Assembly (NCBI RefSeq): GCF_018691265.1
Contig: NW_024881301.1
Span: forward strand, 10,739,752 to 10,803,751
Direction of reading: 5' to 3'
DNA: 64,000 bases
DNA from: Tyto alba
Taxonomy: Eukaryota; Chordata; Aves; Strigiformes; Tytonidae
The position numbers and the translations under genes are program-made. Numbering within the stretch: the stretch's first letter is position 1; the number at the start of each line of letters is the position of its first letter. Below, one piece after another: positions 46,681-60,000 of the stretch. The notes below the pieces were generated by a model that was not told the DNA's origin, ran no database searches, and was given only the letters and a program-made list of their open reading frames with translations.

Positions 46681-49519
46681 GAACAAAAGCCTAAAGTTAC
46701 GGATTCAGTTTTAACCTGGATATTTCTTGACTTTGAAGTGTGTAATATATAAGAGGAATAGAAGGCATTTTGGTGAATTAGTATTCACTAGGCGAGAGCT
46801 GTTTCTATGCTTGGTTCCTATTTGTATTGCAGACCTGTTAATGTTATGAACACACCCCTAAGAAACAACTGCTCCACAAGCGTGTAACAGCTTCCTCACG
46901 CCTGATCTATCAAAAAGGAACAGATTTCTCATTCACAGGTCAGGTATATTTTTGATTTACAGAGCACATATACCATCTGGTCCTCTAAGACTAGCACAGT
47001 GATTTCAGATTCAGCCATGTTTCATGTTCAAGGCAGAGTCTTTCAGTATGCAGTTAATGGAAGAGACTGCCATTCTGTGAATTATTTACGTGATGTCCAG
47101 TTTGTTTGTGTAAGTAGGGCAGACAGATTTTTTTTGGATGGATGATCTGCTGGTGTGAGAATGGGCAGAGCAGAACAATTTGAGTCTTCTTTGAGGTGGA
47201 GTTGTGGTTAACAAGTTATCATGAATCTCATCATGGCTATGAGAAACTATTTTTTATTAAAATGTGAATTTTTGGACATGGCATTTGCTGCATTTTCTGA
47301 AAGGAGCCAAGCTTGCCAAAAGTAAGCAAGTACTGTTTACTGTGATGTATTTATTTTGTAAAAAATCCAAGCCTTTATCTCGTGTTCGAATATTGGAAAC
47401 TGTTCCTCATAATTATGGATAGGATATAATTGAAAAATCTGTCATCTCACAGCTATAGCCCTGAGTCCCCCTCCAACTTCAGTCTTTGTCAGCCTCATGT
47501 CTTGTTATTCATGAAAGTTAGATGTTTATTGTTTATGGCAACACTAACTCATTAATTTCTCCTTTGCTATTTTTGTTATTTAATGCTCTGTAAATAAACT
47601 AAAAGCAATATCTAATCTAATTTGACAGTTTCACGTCAGTCAGCTACGCAGAGTACAACAACAGAAGGAAATGGACCCCTGTCCACCCTGTACAAAATTC
47701 TTGAAATTCTGTAGCTGAGACTGAATGACCAGGATTCCTGCATTCATAAACTTCTCACAAAGTTCTGTCAGCAGAGAGGAATCAACCTCCCTTAGCAAAC
47801 AGGTTGCCTGCTTCTAGGCGATACAGCTGATTTCTTTGGTAGCTGGTTGCAGACACTTATTTGCAGACATTTTTCTAAGCTGTTGAGTGTATCTTGTCAT
47901 TTGTATGCTTAAAGAGAGGTGGAGAGCTTTACACAATGAACAAGTTGTGCGGCTCTCTGTGTGAAATTTTATCTAAAGATAATCGGGTTTTCTGAACATT
48001 TGTTAATAGCCATTGACTTTCACTTTTTTAAAAGTGCAAATTTTAGAATGGAGAGTACATTCACTGACTATTCATTCTAGTTTGCATACTTCAAGCCTTT
48101 ATCAGCACCTTCCCCCAAGGAGATCAGAAAGACTTTAGCCTGCTAACACCTGCATTTTTTGATCTTGCTATTGAATCTGAATATCTGTAGAAAGCATGAA
48201 AACAATTTTATGATAATGAAAGTAGACCAGAACTGATCTCATTTATCAGCAGAGTCATTAAAGATCACTGGAAAACACACCCCCAAAAAAAACCCATAAC
48301 CACAGAAAAACACTTGAACTGAGATGGATTCAGGCTAGAGGCAAAAAAAGCTCAGTGCTCTGTCAGAACTGTTAAAAATCATTGATTGTAACCTGTTCAA
48401 CAATAAGAAAGATTTAGATAATGGGAGAAGTGTTTGATTCCTTTTGAGGGAATAAATTGGCCTAGAAAGCTAAAAGAGTTATCCTGTTGTCATACAACAT
48501 TAAGGACTTAAGATTTGTTTTTTCTACTTTCTCAGTCCCATGGACAAACACAACCTTCATTACCAGTCATTAAAAGTGCAGATAAAGAAGGAATAACTTC
48601 AGTATCCTCTTCCTGAACTGACAGCCTCTTTAATTAAAGGTGGCATTAACTGTCCGGAAGAAAGAATTAATTCTAATGTCCTGTAATGTCAGTTATTCAA
48701 ACTAGCTTCCTTCTAATTACCATCTAATGACAGGCATACATAAAATAATAGCAAACATAGAAATAGAAATTGAAGTTCTTCTGGTGCTTACTCTTGCTTA
48801 CAACCTTTCCCTTTCAGCAGAACAAGTCTCACACATTGCCTTCAGGCAACTCTGAGATGCAACTCATTTGCACCAGCAGTAAAGCTGTTTAAGACATAAA
48901 TTTTTGCTGATGTTTTTGACCACATGGTTATAGGAATGCTGCAGAAGATGGAGTCTTATCTAGTAGCCCTAAATGCTTCTCACTCAGAGAAGAAACAGGA
49001 AGTGAAATGAAAGGGGAAAAGGTAAGGTACAGAATGAAAACAATACAGAAATGGGAAGTTGAAATCTAAGTCGGACTGGCACAGTTCTGGTAAAGGCAGC
49101 AGTACCAGTGGGGTCCTCCCAGCTTAGGCTGGTCTGAGCATCCTTGGATCAAGGACTGGCATTTCCACAACGGATCCTGGCCTTGGAGCAGTGCCAGGTC
49201 TCACGGTAAAGCATTCCCCTTAACACCTGCTTGTATTTCTACTATTGGTGACAGCAGGCCTTGTTGGATGAATGTGTTTTTCTGTATTTTATGTTTTGCA
49301 GAAGGGGATGTAACAGATATCATAATTTAAAAAAAATCGCATCGATGTGATAGGTCTGTACCTGTCCCAAAGAGGCTGCATAATTTTTTACCAAGAATAT
49401 ATGTATGTATGTGTATACATACATACATATATATATGGGTAAGCGGAGATAGGGAGGTGGTGTGCATGGTTTTGGTTGGCGGACTCATGATGGATATTAG
49501 TCTCTCATTTGCTGTGAAA
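46681..49519. other. intergenic DNA
   Basis: Noncoding sequence without recognisable exons or transposons. A TATG/TA microsatellite lies at about 49393-49437. The stretch at about 48600-48740 is rich in TAAT/ATTA core sites. Confidence 0.5.
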
Positions 49520-50070
49520 AGACAGCACACAGTTCTGGTTCCCATCTTCTGAAAAGGATGCAAGAAAAAAATAAAGGGGTGGAAAAGATCTTCAAAATTA
49601 TTTGGACCGCTGAAGGGTTTTACAGTGAGAGACTTTAAAAGCACAAGCTATTTAGCTTCCTCAACAAGAATGCATTAGGATGATTTGATTACAGTGACTA
49701 AGACACTTACTTAACTTAATGGAGAGAAAATACAGAGTGAATAAAGGGATCTTTAGTCAGAAGACAAAAGACCTGAATTGCCCATAGCTGGAAGCTGAGA
49801 CCATGAAATCATTCAGATAGGCAATGAAGCATACATTTTTTAAAGAGAGGGAGTGATTAACTGTTGGAACAAACCAGCAAGAAAACTAATGGATTCTCCC
49901 TCTCTTCAAATCCTCAAGTGAAAAAATGAACGCCTTTGAAAGTTATGCTCAGTCACACACTAGTTAATTGGCTCAAAGTAAAAGCAGCAAGTGACATTGT
50001 GTCCTGTTTTATAGAGGAGGTCAAATTAGATCGTTATAGTAGTTCTCTTTGCCTGCCAGTCTATGAAATA
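49520..50070 (+). mobile_element. ancient CR1 (L3-like) LINE 3' remnant
   Basis: Segments occur in the order of the 3' part of old CR1/L3 elements: 'cacagttctggttccca', 'ttctgaaaaggatgcaag', 'gagagactttaaaagcacaa', 'ctatttagcttcctcaa', 'gatttgattacagtg', 'attaactgttggaacaaacc', 'ggattctccctctcttcaaa', 'ggaggtcaaattagatcgtta', 'cagtctatgaaa'. It is diverged with many indels and has no open frame. Boundaries are approximate. Such copies are far older than the neighbouring LTRs. Confidence 0.7.
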
Positions 50071-51062
50071 ATGCAACTGCCAAAGGCCTACATTAAAAGA
50101 AAAATAATGCTTTGAAGTTGAGCATTCCAAGGGTAAAGAAGACAGAATTAAGGTTACTCTAGTAACCTTCAGTATGATCATCTGTGCATTTGCATTATGA
50201 TGAACTCTTAACTGCTCAGTCACCCAGATTTTCCTCTCAACATGGACCATTACCAAAGTTATAATCCTAAATTTTTAGAAATCAGACTCTTCTATTGCTT
50301 GATCTAAAGAAACAGCTCCTACCTCTTTTCTTTTATGTGGTTCAGCCCTTAGTGAGAGGTGCAATGAGCAAGTAATTGTATAAAGGACTGGCATTACGAA
50401 AGGCACTTTGTATCAATGTGAAGTTAATGAAAGTATGTGAACTCTGGATCTCCAAGGAGAGAGGACACCCCATTAGGCTGTCAAACTTGTCCTGCCTATT
50501 CTGAAAGGCAGCACAGGTGTAGAGAGGACACGATCCTGTCATAATAAGAACCGATATTCTGTTCATAAATGCAGATACAGGACATTAGTCACAGCTCAGT
50601 TGCAGAATACAGTGTATTTTTGCAGGGAGAATTTTCCATCTCGTATTTATGTGTCTTACCCGAGATGCAGACAAACATCATGAGACTACCATATACCTGT
50701 TAGGAAAAGGAATGAGACTGGGAAAATTTGCTGCCTTGCAATTTGCTTGAACCCATACTCCTTAGAGTCAGTGGGAATACTGCAACTCATAAAAGAAGTA
50801 AATGTGAACCCATAATTTAAAATCCAGTGTATAGCTAAAACTGGCTTATCAGCTAACATGAATTTTTGAACACATCATATTTAGAAAAAAGCACCAAATT
50901 TTGATTGAGAAATATGTATAGAGCTATACAATTATCTTTTAAGCCCATTATAAAGATATCCCTTTCTGTGGTTCTGTATATAACAGTATTTAGGAAATAG
51001 TTTTACTCATTTAAGGTAAAATAATGGTATAAGTATATTTTTAGGAGAGAGGTGAAAGAGGG

Positions 51063-52076
51063 TGTCCTGGATTTGAGTGGGTGGTGGGGTTTTTTGGTAG
51101 CAGTGGAGGGAGCTACAGTGGTGGTGGCCCCCTGTGAGAAGCTTCTTGAAGCTCCCCCAGCTCCAAGTCAGCTCCACCTCTGCACCAAAGCTGAGCCAAT
51201 CGGCTGCACCTCTGCGATAACGTCTTTAAGTAGGGACAGGGTGAGGAGAAGTCGGACTTGTGAGCAGGAGTTGCTGCAGCTGCGTGAACACCAAGGTCAG
51301 TGGAGGAATGGAGGAAGAAAGGAGGGGGGAGGTGTGCCAGAGCAGAGACCCCCTGTATCCTGTGGTGAGACGGCAGGGCGGCCCCCCCTGCCACCCATGA
51401 AGATCTACGGTGGAGCAGATGCTCATGTATGGTCTGTGGGGGACCTCATATGCCCAATTAAGGTGTCTATGCCCAAAGTCAGCCAGGACCCTGTGGGAAG
51501 AAGCAGACCCCACTGTTGTAGGTCAGCACTGGGAGGATTGCAGCAGGCGGGGATGTCCCACTCCAGAGCAGCTCAGGAGTGGCTGCAGCCTGTGGGAGGG
51601 TCTCCAGTTGGAGAAAAGTTGTGGAGGGCTGTCTCCTGTGAGAGGGAGACCACGCTGGAGCAGGGGGAACAAGTTCCAGAAGCTCCCCCCACCGAAGAAG
51701 GCAGTGCACTGCCTGCACCCCCCATTCCCTGCCCCTGTGCTGCTCTGGGGGGAGGAGGTAGAGATATCGGGAGCAGAGCTGAGCCCGGGAAGAAGGGAGG
51801 GGTGGGGGGAAGGTGTTCTCAAGATGTGGCAATGCTTCTCATTGTCCTACTCCGGCTGTTAAGTGTTGTTAGTGCCTGTAATAAATTTATGTTCTCTTTT
51901 CTTCCCCTAAGGAGTCTGCCTTTTGCCTATGACCATAAAGGGCCATTTATCCCTCCCTGTCCTATCTGAAATCCCAAGTCTTCTGCTTATTTTTCTCATT
52001 CTCAGCACTGGGGTGGGAAGGAGGGGAGTAAGTGGCTGTGTGTTGTTCAGTTGCCCTCTGAGCTCTAACCACAACA
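51063..52076 (+). mobile_element. solo LTR, family 1, copy B
   Basis: A 1.01-kb element from TG (51063) to CA (52076), homologous in reverse orientation to 53000-54009 and 41830-42903. Flanking 5-mers gaggg (51058-51062) and gcggg (52077-52081) differ by one base and fit an aged target-site duplication. The sense strand is plus: CCAAT lies at about 51195 and AATAAA at 51880-51885. Frames up to 305 codons inside are fortuitous; no retroviral protein is recognisable. Confidence 0.82.
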
Positions 52077-52994
52077 GCGGGTTTTCACTCATAATGTCGC
52101 CTACCTTTGTCTCTTAGCAGTCTCAACATTACATTAAAAAGTTGTACGTTAGAGTATAAAAAAAAACCCTAAACCTACATTTTCTTTACTTTTAGTGTGA
52201 CTCTATTTTTTAGGCCCTTCCCAAATGTCACAGTGTTCAGAGGTCTTATCCATCATGTTTTAAAGTACCTAGAATGGTTCCTGTTGATGGGAGACAGTGT
52301 CAAGCTGTGTTAAGGACAAGACTGAACATATCCTAGCTCTTTGTGGATGTAGTGAAGTTTTATTCTGATAAATCCAAATGTATTTCTGTAAATTATCAAT
52401 CTAATTTCTTATAAGATAAAAAAACCCTACCTTTCCATTTAGTTTGATGAGAGTTTGGAAAAATAAAAATCCTCCACTACAATCAATATAAATATAATTA
52501 CTGCCTTTGTCTGCTTTCTCAGGACTGGATTTTGCAAAAACTGTATTTAATTAAGTGATTACTTCTGTTGAATGTATTGAAGCTACTTGCATTCTTCTGT
52601 GTTACTCAATGTGAACAAAGTTTGTGGAATAATACAATGACTATGCTGAATTCTATTAGATTTATTGTTTAAAACTGAAGCAATCCCCTGTGAACTATGC
52701 TTCATTTTTGTATCATATGGCTAGTTGTCTTGCCCAAGAGAAACAATTCATTAATTGCTTGGTGGTTTTGGCTCCATCCCTCTATTAAAGGTTACAGACA
52801 CCAAGAATCCCCAAATATTTTTATTTTTAAATCACTACCATCTCAAAATTTTAGAGCTTACTTTTAGTAGTGCAGGATCTGATAGTTAATACAAGTTTGT
52901 ATTTCTTTGCTTTTCTAAAGAGAAATAAAAAATAGCAAGACTATTAGCTTCTTACATGAAATTAAACCAGTAAATTATTAAGAGGCAGTGAAGA
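52077..52994. other. spacer between two inverted LTRs
   Basis: AT-rich noncoding DNA with nothing recognisable, separating the plus-oriented and minus-oriented family-1 LTRs. Confidence 0.6.
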
Positions 52995-52999
52995 GTAAC

Positions 53000-54009
53000 T
53001 GTCATGGTTTGATCCCATTGGGCAACTGAGCACTGCACAGCCACTCACTCACTACTTCTCCCTCAGAGATGGGGAGGGGAAAATAACATAAAAGGCTCAT
53101 GGATCAAGACAAAGACAGGGAGGGACAACTCACCTATTATGTCCACTGGCCAAAGACAGACTCAGCTGGGGAAAAAAAAAAAAAGATCAATTTAATTTGA
53201 ACACCACCACCACTAATTTACCAATCAAACAGAGTAGGACAGTGGGAAACACAACCATGTCTTAAAAACACCTCCCCCCCACCCCTCCCTTCTTTGCAGG
53301 CTCAACTTTGCTCCTGATTTCTCTACCTCCTCCCCCCAAGTGGTGCGGGGGGACAGGGGATGGGGGGGTTCCAGTCAGTTCATCACCCGTTGTCTCTGCT
53401 GCTCCTTCCTCCTCAAGGGAAGGGCTCCTCACACTCTTCCCCTGCTGTAGCGTGCTGTCCCTGCCACAGGAGACAGCCCTACATGAACTTTCTCCAGTGT
53501 GACTTCTTCTCACGGGCTGCAGCCCTTCGTGAACTGCTCCAGTGTGGGTCCCTGCCACGGGCTGCAGTCCTCCCAGCAACAAACTGCTGCACCGTGGGCT
53601 TCCCTTGGAGTCCTTCAGGCACAGCCACCTGCTCCAGCGTGGGGTCCCCCACAGGCTGCAGGTCGAGAGCTGCTCCACTGTGGACCTCCATGGGCTGCAG
53701 GGGGACAGCCTGCCCTCTCACCATGGGCTGCACGGGGGGTCTCTGCTTCAGCACACCTCCCCCCACCTCCTTTCTTCAACTGACCTCAGTGACTGCACAG
53801 GTATTTCCCTCATATCTCCTCCTCCTCTCAAGTTTCCCTTCTTAAATATGTTATCAGAGAGGCAAAGCCACTGCAATTAATTGGCTCAGCCTTGGCCAGA
53901 GGCAGATCTGACATGGAGCCGGGGGATCTTCAAGAAGCTTCTCATAGGAGCTACCTCTGTAGTCCCTTCGCCTGCTACCAAAAATCCTGTCACGCACAAA
54001 CCCAAAACA
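53000..54009 (-). mobile_element. solo LTR, family 1, copy C
   Basis: A 1,010-bp element from TG (53000, tgtcatggtttga) to CA (54009), flanked by a perfect 5-bp duplication gtaac at 52995-52999 and 54010-54014. By homology with copy B the sense strand is minus. The interior has several gctccagYgtgggtcc units. No viral coding region is present, so it is a solo LTR. The intact duplication marks it as the clearest insertion of this family here. Confidence 0.88.
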
Positions 54010-54014
54010 GTAAC

Positions 54015-57000
54015 AAAAAAGGAAAAGTATTTCCTTTGGGTGATGGATTGGGAACTTGCCTGGGAATCAGAGAGCTGCATTCTGTCCTTGATTCTTCTCT
54101 AAGAGGTCATGACCTTGGTTGCCTCACCTATGGTTCCTTCTCTTTCTTCCCTTAAGATGTGCTCATTTTGATGCTTAGGTTACAAAGGTCACCAGAAGAG
54201 GCAGTAGCTCCAACTATGTTGCCTTCCACATTGGGGGAAAAAAAAAAAAATGCTGTGATCATTTTTGCACCTTGTGATATTTCAATATGAAGAGAGGTTA
54301 TGGGATTTGGTGGGTACAGAAAAATCTTTAGTGATGCATAAGAATCTATACTGTAGACAAGAATGATTTTTATCTCAGGAACACCCAGAAAAGCTTTACA
54401 TAAGATCAGAATTTATGTCATATTATGTGAAAACTGTAGGTGGGATAGCTAAGAAAAAATAGTTGGTAATCACTTACTTTGTGTATACCAGCCATTCCCC
54501 CTATAAACACTTTGAATAATCCCCTGAATATATCCAAATTAATAGTTCAGACTCTTAATTCAAAAACATATCCAGAATGAAAAGTGTTGTCTGATAGGGA
54601 TAATAGATTTGAACCATGATCAATAATTCTTTTCTTGTAAAATCTTCAACAAATTGCTTTGCTGCAGTTTTCTAAATTATTAAGAGATCCAGAGGTAAGT
54701 ATATTGAAGTGATGATGTGCAGAAAATACTAACTTAACACAATTTAAGCAACTTTCCCTTTATTCCCCTTCAGTTGTTTCTTTGCTGCTCAGCATCTCTC
54801 AGGGGCTTGTTAAAGAATCCTCAGTATTTGTTGGACTGCAAAAAAAAAAAAAAAAAAAAGAGCTTATGAACAAATAATATGTAGTGGTCAACAAAATACT
54901 TTCCTCCACTGTTAGTATGGACCATAGTGACAGGTATGACAGGTGGCCACAAGTGATTTCAGAGGATCACATTATTCAGTAGGTTAAATTCTCCTCACTT
55001 CGTAGAGACCTTTTCATTTTGCCCTTATATGACTGCATCATTTGTGTCAATTCACTCAGGAAATTACCAGAATAGAATATTCCCAGCAAAGTGACTAGTG
55101 TCTGGGGGTTTTTTGTTGTTGTTGTTTTCTGGGTTTTTTTTGTTTGTTTGTTTGTTTTAACCTGGTTTTACCAGAGCTATATCCAGAGCATATATTGCCA
55201 ATTCCTTTTTTTTTCAACGAGTTTCCTGTGAAGTCCAATGCCAAAAAAACTAATACTATGGCTTTCTGGAGCTCAGATCTGCCTGTGCTTTGCTATTGAC
55301 TTTAAACACAGCACTCTTCGGCAGTGTTTCAGGGCACCCTAATAGCTGTAAGTTGTCTTTGCTACCACTGGAGAAGCTTGAAAATATCCCAATACTTTAT
55401 AGCTGGTAATGTTTAACCTGTGGTGAAAAAATCTGACTTTGACTCCTGAGAGAACAGTTTAGATTCATTTAGCTGATGTACAAGAATCCCCAGGTATAAC
55501 ATATGTCCTTATGTATACTGGTAAACAGTTACCAAAATGAGAAATACAATGACTACAGCATAAAAAAGGTATAATGCAAAGGTACAGCAAATAATTCAAT
55601 TTGCAATTGGTCTGCTGCAGCAAGAAGTTATAGCACTGTTGAGTGCTTCTTGCTGAGGCAGGAAACCCATGAATTTTCCAAATTTGAAGAGCTTGCATAA
55701 AAGGGGAAGATTGGAAAAGATCCACGGGATATAGCTGCTGCATGATAGAATGATAATTGGTTGTGGTGTGCCTCTTCTGCTTGTGTGATGATGTTGTACA
55801 GTTGGACTTGGTCTGAGAACAGTGTTGGTTGTTCAGCCACAGGATTGTCAATATTTCTGCCAAAACAAGATTTTTCTTACCAATCTGTTTAACCAATGTT
55901 CTTTCAGCTGCTTGCGTCTCCAGTATATGTGTAGGTATTATTCAAACTGATACATGATATTGAATGCATGTGGGCTTTGCAGTCACAATCAAGTCATGTG
56001 CTTCAGAACTGTACAAGTTGCATGAAATACAGGAAACATAACTTGCAATAAGTTATATGCTTATGTGAATTATTAGTCCCATGGAAATAAGTAGAAGTCA
56101 TGTTCTCTTGGCTTGAACAATTTATGTTTTAAAACCACAGTCTGTTAGAGTCTTTTCCACAGAACACATAGAAATATTTCCAGCAGCTGTGACCACCAAA
56201 TTACTTGGAATAAGTGAACATTGTTCAGTCTCTGTAAGTACAAAGAGATTAATAACAATCAGGCCTTATGGTCATCCCAAACATTACTCATTCTGCTTTA
56301 CCTAATGCATACTTTGGACTTAAATGCCCACCAACATCTCAGCCAAAGCTGTAAGTGATATAACTACAGCCTGTGATGTTAATATAACAACAAGCCTTTC
56401 TGCTTGATTTGTGCTATGATTTCAAATTAAGGTAAGGTTACATTAATCACTTATAGTACCTCTGTAACAGAATTTGCAAATTTACAGTCTGATTATTTTA
56501 TGCATTGGCACCTAAACTTATCTGTATTTACTGTTCAGTCCCAATTTATTATTCACAGAGTTCAGGGTGGATGGTTAGGCATCATTCTCTGCTTTCTAGC
56601 TTCTGCATTTTTCTTTCCTGTTTTGTTTTGACATGAATGCAGAGATGGTCTCAGAAATGTGGAAGAGAAACACATGTTAAAAAAACCCCTCTTTTCAGAA
56701 AAACCTAGAGGAACTTCACAACGAAGTCACCAGTCATCCAGCTGTGATGCTGAAGAAGATACAGCATCTTCTCCAAGGCCTTATGTAAATAACACGATAC
56801 ACATACACAGTTCAGGAATAATTACTGAAGCACCTTCTCCGTCCCAGCGTCTGTATGTAACATAAGTCAAAGGAGGAAGGGATGAGGAGGATAGAGGAGA
56901 ACAATTTCTATAGTGTCAGCATAATAGCTCTGGTTACTGTCTGTCAAGTAGTCCAATTTACAGAAAGTAATGCTTCCAGTCTGGATCGTACTTGAATAGT

Positions 57001-60000
57001 AGATCTCACGCCCGTGAAGTCAGTGAGAAGTCTATAGAGTTCTTTAAGACAGGTTCTGTCCCCTCACAGACTTTTCCATCTCAAGTATCATCTCTCCCTA
57101 AATTAGATGCAGCTATCCAGTGCTGATGTCCATACCCATTAGGTGGAGCTACATGCAAATAAAGCAGGTGTGGGGTACACTGCTATCGCGTGCTGACTAT
57201 CATTCTCTGAGCTTGCCGTAGTCATAGCAGAATGTTCTGTGTGCTAGCCAGCACTGCCCATAATGGTAGCACTCACTGAGATGATAATCAGGGTTATATA
57301 TGAACTTTTTTAGTTAGCGATATTTTCTAACTGCAGCAATTTCCAGATTTGTTCTTGTATTAATGAAGTATATGGTTAGTAATGGAAGTAAACCAAATTT
57401 CTTTGTGTCAGTCTTGTGTGTGTGCAGTTACATGTTTTCATAGCCAATAAAGTTACAACAAGTGAGTTTCCATACATATTTAAGCAAATCAAAGTGCTAG
57501 GATAATTCTTACTTCAAATACACACATATGAAGGAATGTGGCTGTTATTTCTGTCAGACCATACTGATAATCTCTCCCATCAGTGCCTATGGGACTAGTC
57601 CTGATGTGTACTGGAAGTAGCTTAGGCCATAAGATTGGAACCTTAAAGGTACAAGCCCTGATTTCAGAGAAGTCTTCCAAACAGACTGAAACTTGGCAGA
57701 AGCAAGGGTGAAATAACAGCAGCTATACACATCACCTCTTATATTGATATAGGTTCAGTAGATGTCATTCGTTTCAGCAGCAAACCCCCTTCTATTTGGG
57801 TATACTATGTCCACAAAGCATTTCAGAAACAATCATAATTTCATTTTTATCCCCTGTGGGACTCGGGAGGGCAAGCGCTTGTCAGGTGATGTACAACATA
57901 CAATCCACATTTAGCTATGTTGTAACTCTCTCCAAAGACAAATTTAGATAAACTTAGTGGGGTTTTTTTGTTTGTTTATTTTAAGATCACCAGATATGTG
58001 TGCATTCTCCAAGATTCTCATTTGCTATCATAATTGTCAACTTGTTGCAGGAGAACCTGAGACATCCTTTATTAGCCCACTGGCTTTAAAATCTCAGGTG
58101 CAGCTGTATTTTTATTTTTTTTTTTAAAAAAAGGTAGTATATTTATTAGTTTAAGAGCATACATCTTGGCAAGGTAATGCCACTTTTCACTATTTATTTA
58201 TTTATTCAATTACTTCATGTTCACGATATTCGAGTATGTCATGTACCATACAAGTCAGGAACACCTTTTAGAGCTTTGGATCTATATGCTGCCTGTTAGC
58301 CTGCTACACTGTTAACATTATAATATATGTTTGCATGTTTTACTGTAATACTTACAAGATCAAGAGGATTATATATGACCAACTCAGAGGTTAAATACAT
58401 CATAACAGCCTTAGTCATTGCAGGCTGCTTTGATTCAGCAATATTCTCTGACAGACCTCTAACATGCAATTAAAACTTTTTGCTTGCTTGTTTTGCAGAA
58501 GCAATTTAACCATGAATTCTGCTTAGCTGATTACTTTGCTTTTCCTGAAACATACAATATGTTGCTCACAGGAGTTTCACAAAAGCAGTAACTCAAGTAA
58601 GACTTGGATACCATTTCCCTCTCATAAGATCACTACTGCAGAAAGACCAGAGTAAGGATGTGACAGCTTTCCTTTCCCATTTTTCTTATTTTCAAATACT
58701 TTTGCCTCCTCTGACTTTCGGAACATTTGATCTCACTTGACTCTTCCCTTGTTATTTCCTGGGTACCTGGACCCTGTAAGGCCATTGTATCTAACTTTGA
58801 CTTACTGTTCTCTGTTGAATGTCTTTCTCCTATCCTTAAGGCCCCTCATGCTCAGATGACAGTGACCTCCTTGTTGATGGCCCACCTTAGCTGTCCATTT
58901 CCTCATCCTCACATCTGCTCAACTTAGAAGCTTGGCTCAACACTCCCTGCAAGGATAATTACCCAATTTGGGTGTTCACTGAATAAAACTCTCTGTGATC
59001 TTTGGTTCCATTCCACCTTGGTACAGTTCAGTTTCTTGTATCATTGGCCCCCATTATCATGTCCAGTCACCAAAATCCATGTCTTAATTTCTGTTAGTTT
59101 ACCTTAGTCTTTCTTCCAGGCAGGCCTTTGTGGGACTGTTTTAGGTTTGTTCTGGGAATTTTCTATAAACATGCATAAAATATTCCTTGAGCCCTGCTTA
59201 AAAATTTCCCTTTCAAAACTCTTGATAAAAAATAAGCCACGTGCACTGGGATCCTTCACCCCTAATACCTCTTTGTATCTTTATCCCCTAATACCCTGTG
59301 TGTCTTTACCCACTCACCTCTTGCATTACTGTTTGACTGTAAGCTGTTTGGTGGAAGAATCCACATTCTTGTTCTGCGTTTGTGTTGCATCTTGCAAAAT
59401 GGAGTCCTGGTCCATGACTGGGGCTTCAGGACAGTATGGTAAAACAAACCATATCCTATAATGATGATTAACTTAATTTGTTATTAGTTCCTCTCTTTTT
59501 ACTGTGTTTCAGTATGAAATATGTCAGCAAACCGCTCCAGATGTACAACTTATGTTCAATACGTTGGCTTAAGCCTAGCAGCATGGTTAGGAGGTTATAG
59601 ATTGTATATTTGCATTGTTTCCCATTGAAGAAAAAAAAATATTAACGCAGTTCAAACAATAAGCTTATTTGCCTTATGAATTAGCTTCACACGGTAAAAT
59701 CAGCTTCACCAATTCAGGCCCCCAGATATCTATGGTACTCATAGACCTTTGTTCTCATTTGAAATTTGTGCTGTAATTATGAGGCTGCTCTGATATTGTA
59801 GTTCTAGTGATTTCCTTTGGATTACTGCCAGATATTGGGTGGAAAAATCCCTTTTAAAGGAATATTGGTCTTCTGAAGTAAAATTCTGAGGCAAGATCAT
59901 GCTTCAAAGAAATACTACATAAACAGTTTCATGAACCATTTGGAGACCTCTGGTTTTAAAGGGCAAAAAGGCTTTAAAAGACATAATTGTTGTTCCTGCT

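Noticed and set aside
51052..51969. 305-codon plus-strand frame
   Set aside because: Lies almost wholly in LTR copy B. No gag, pol or env similarity, and the other copies do not keep the frame intact.
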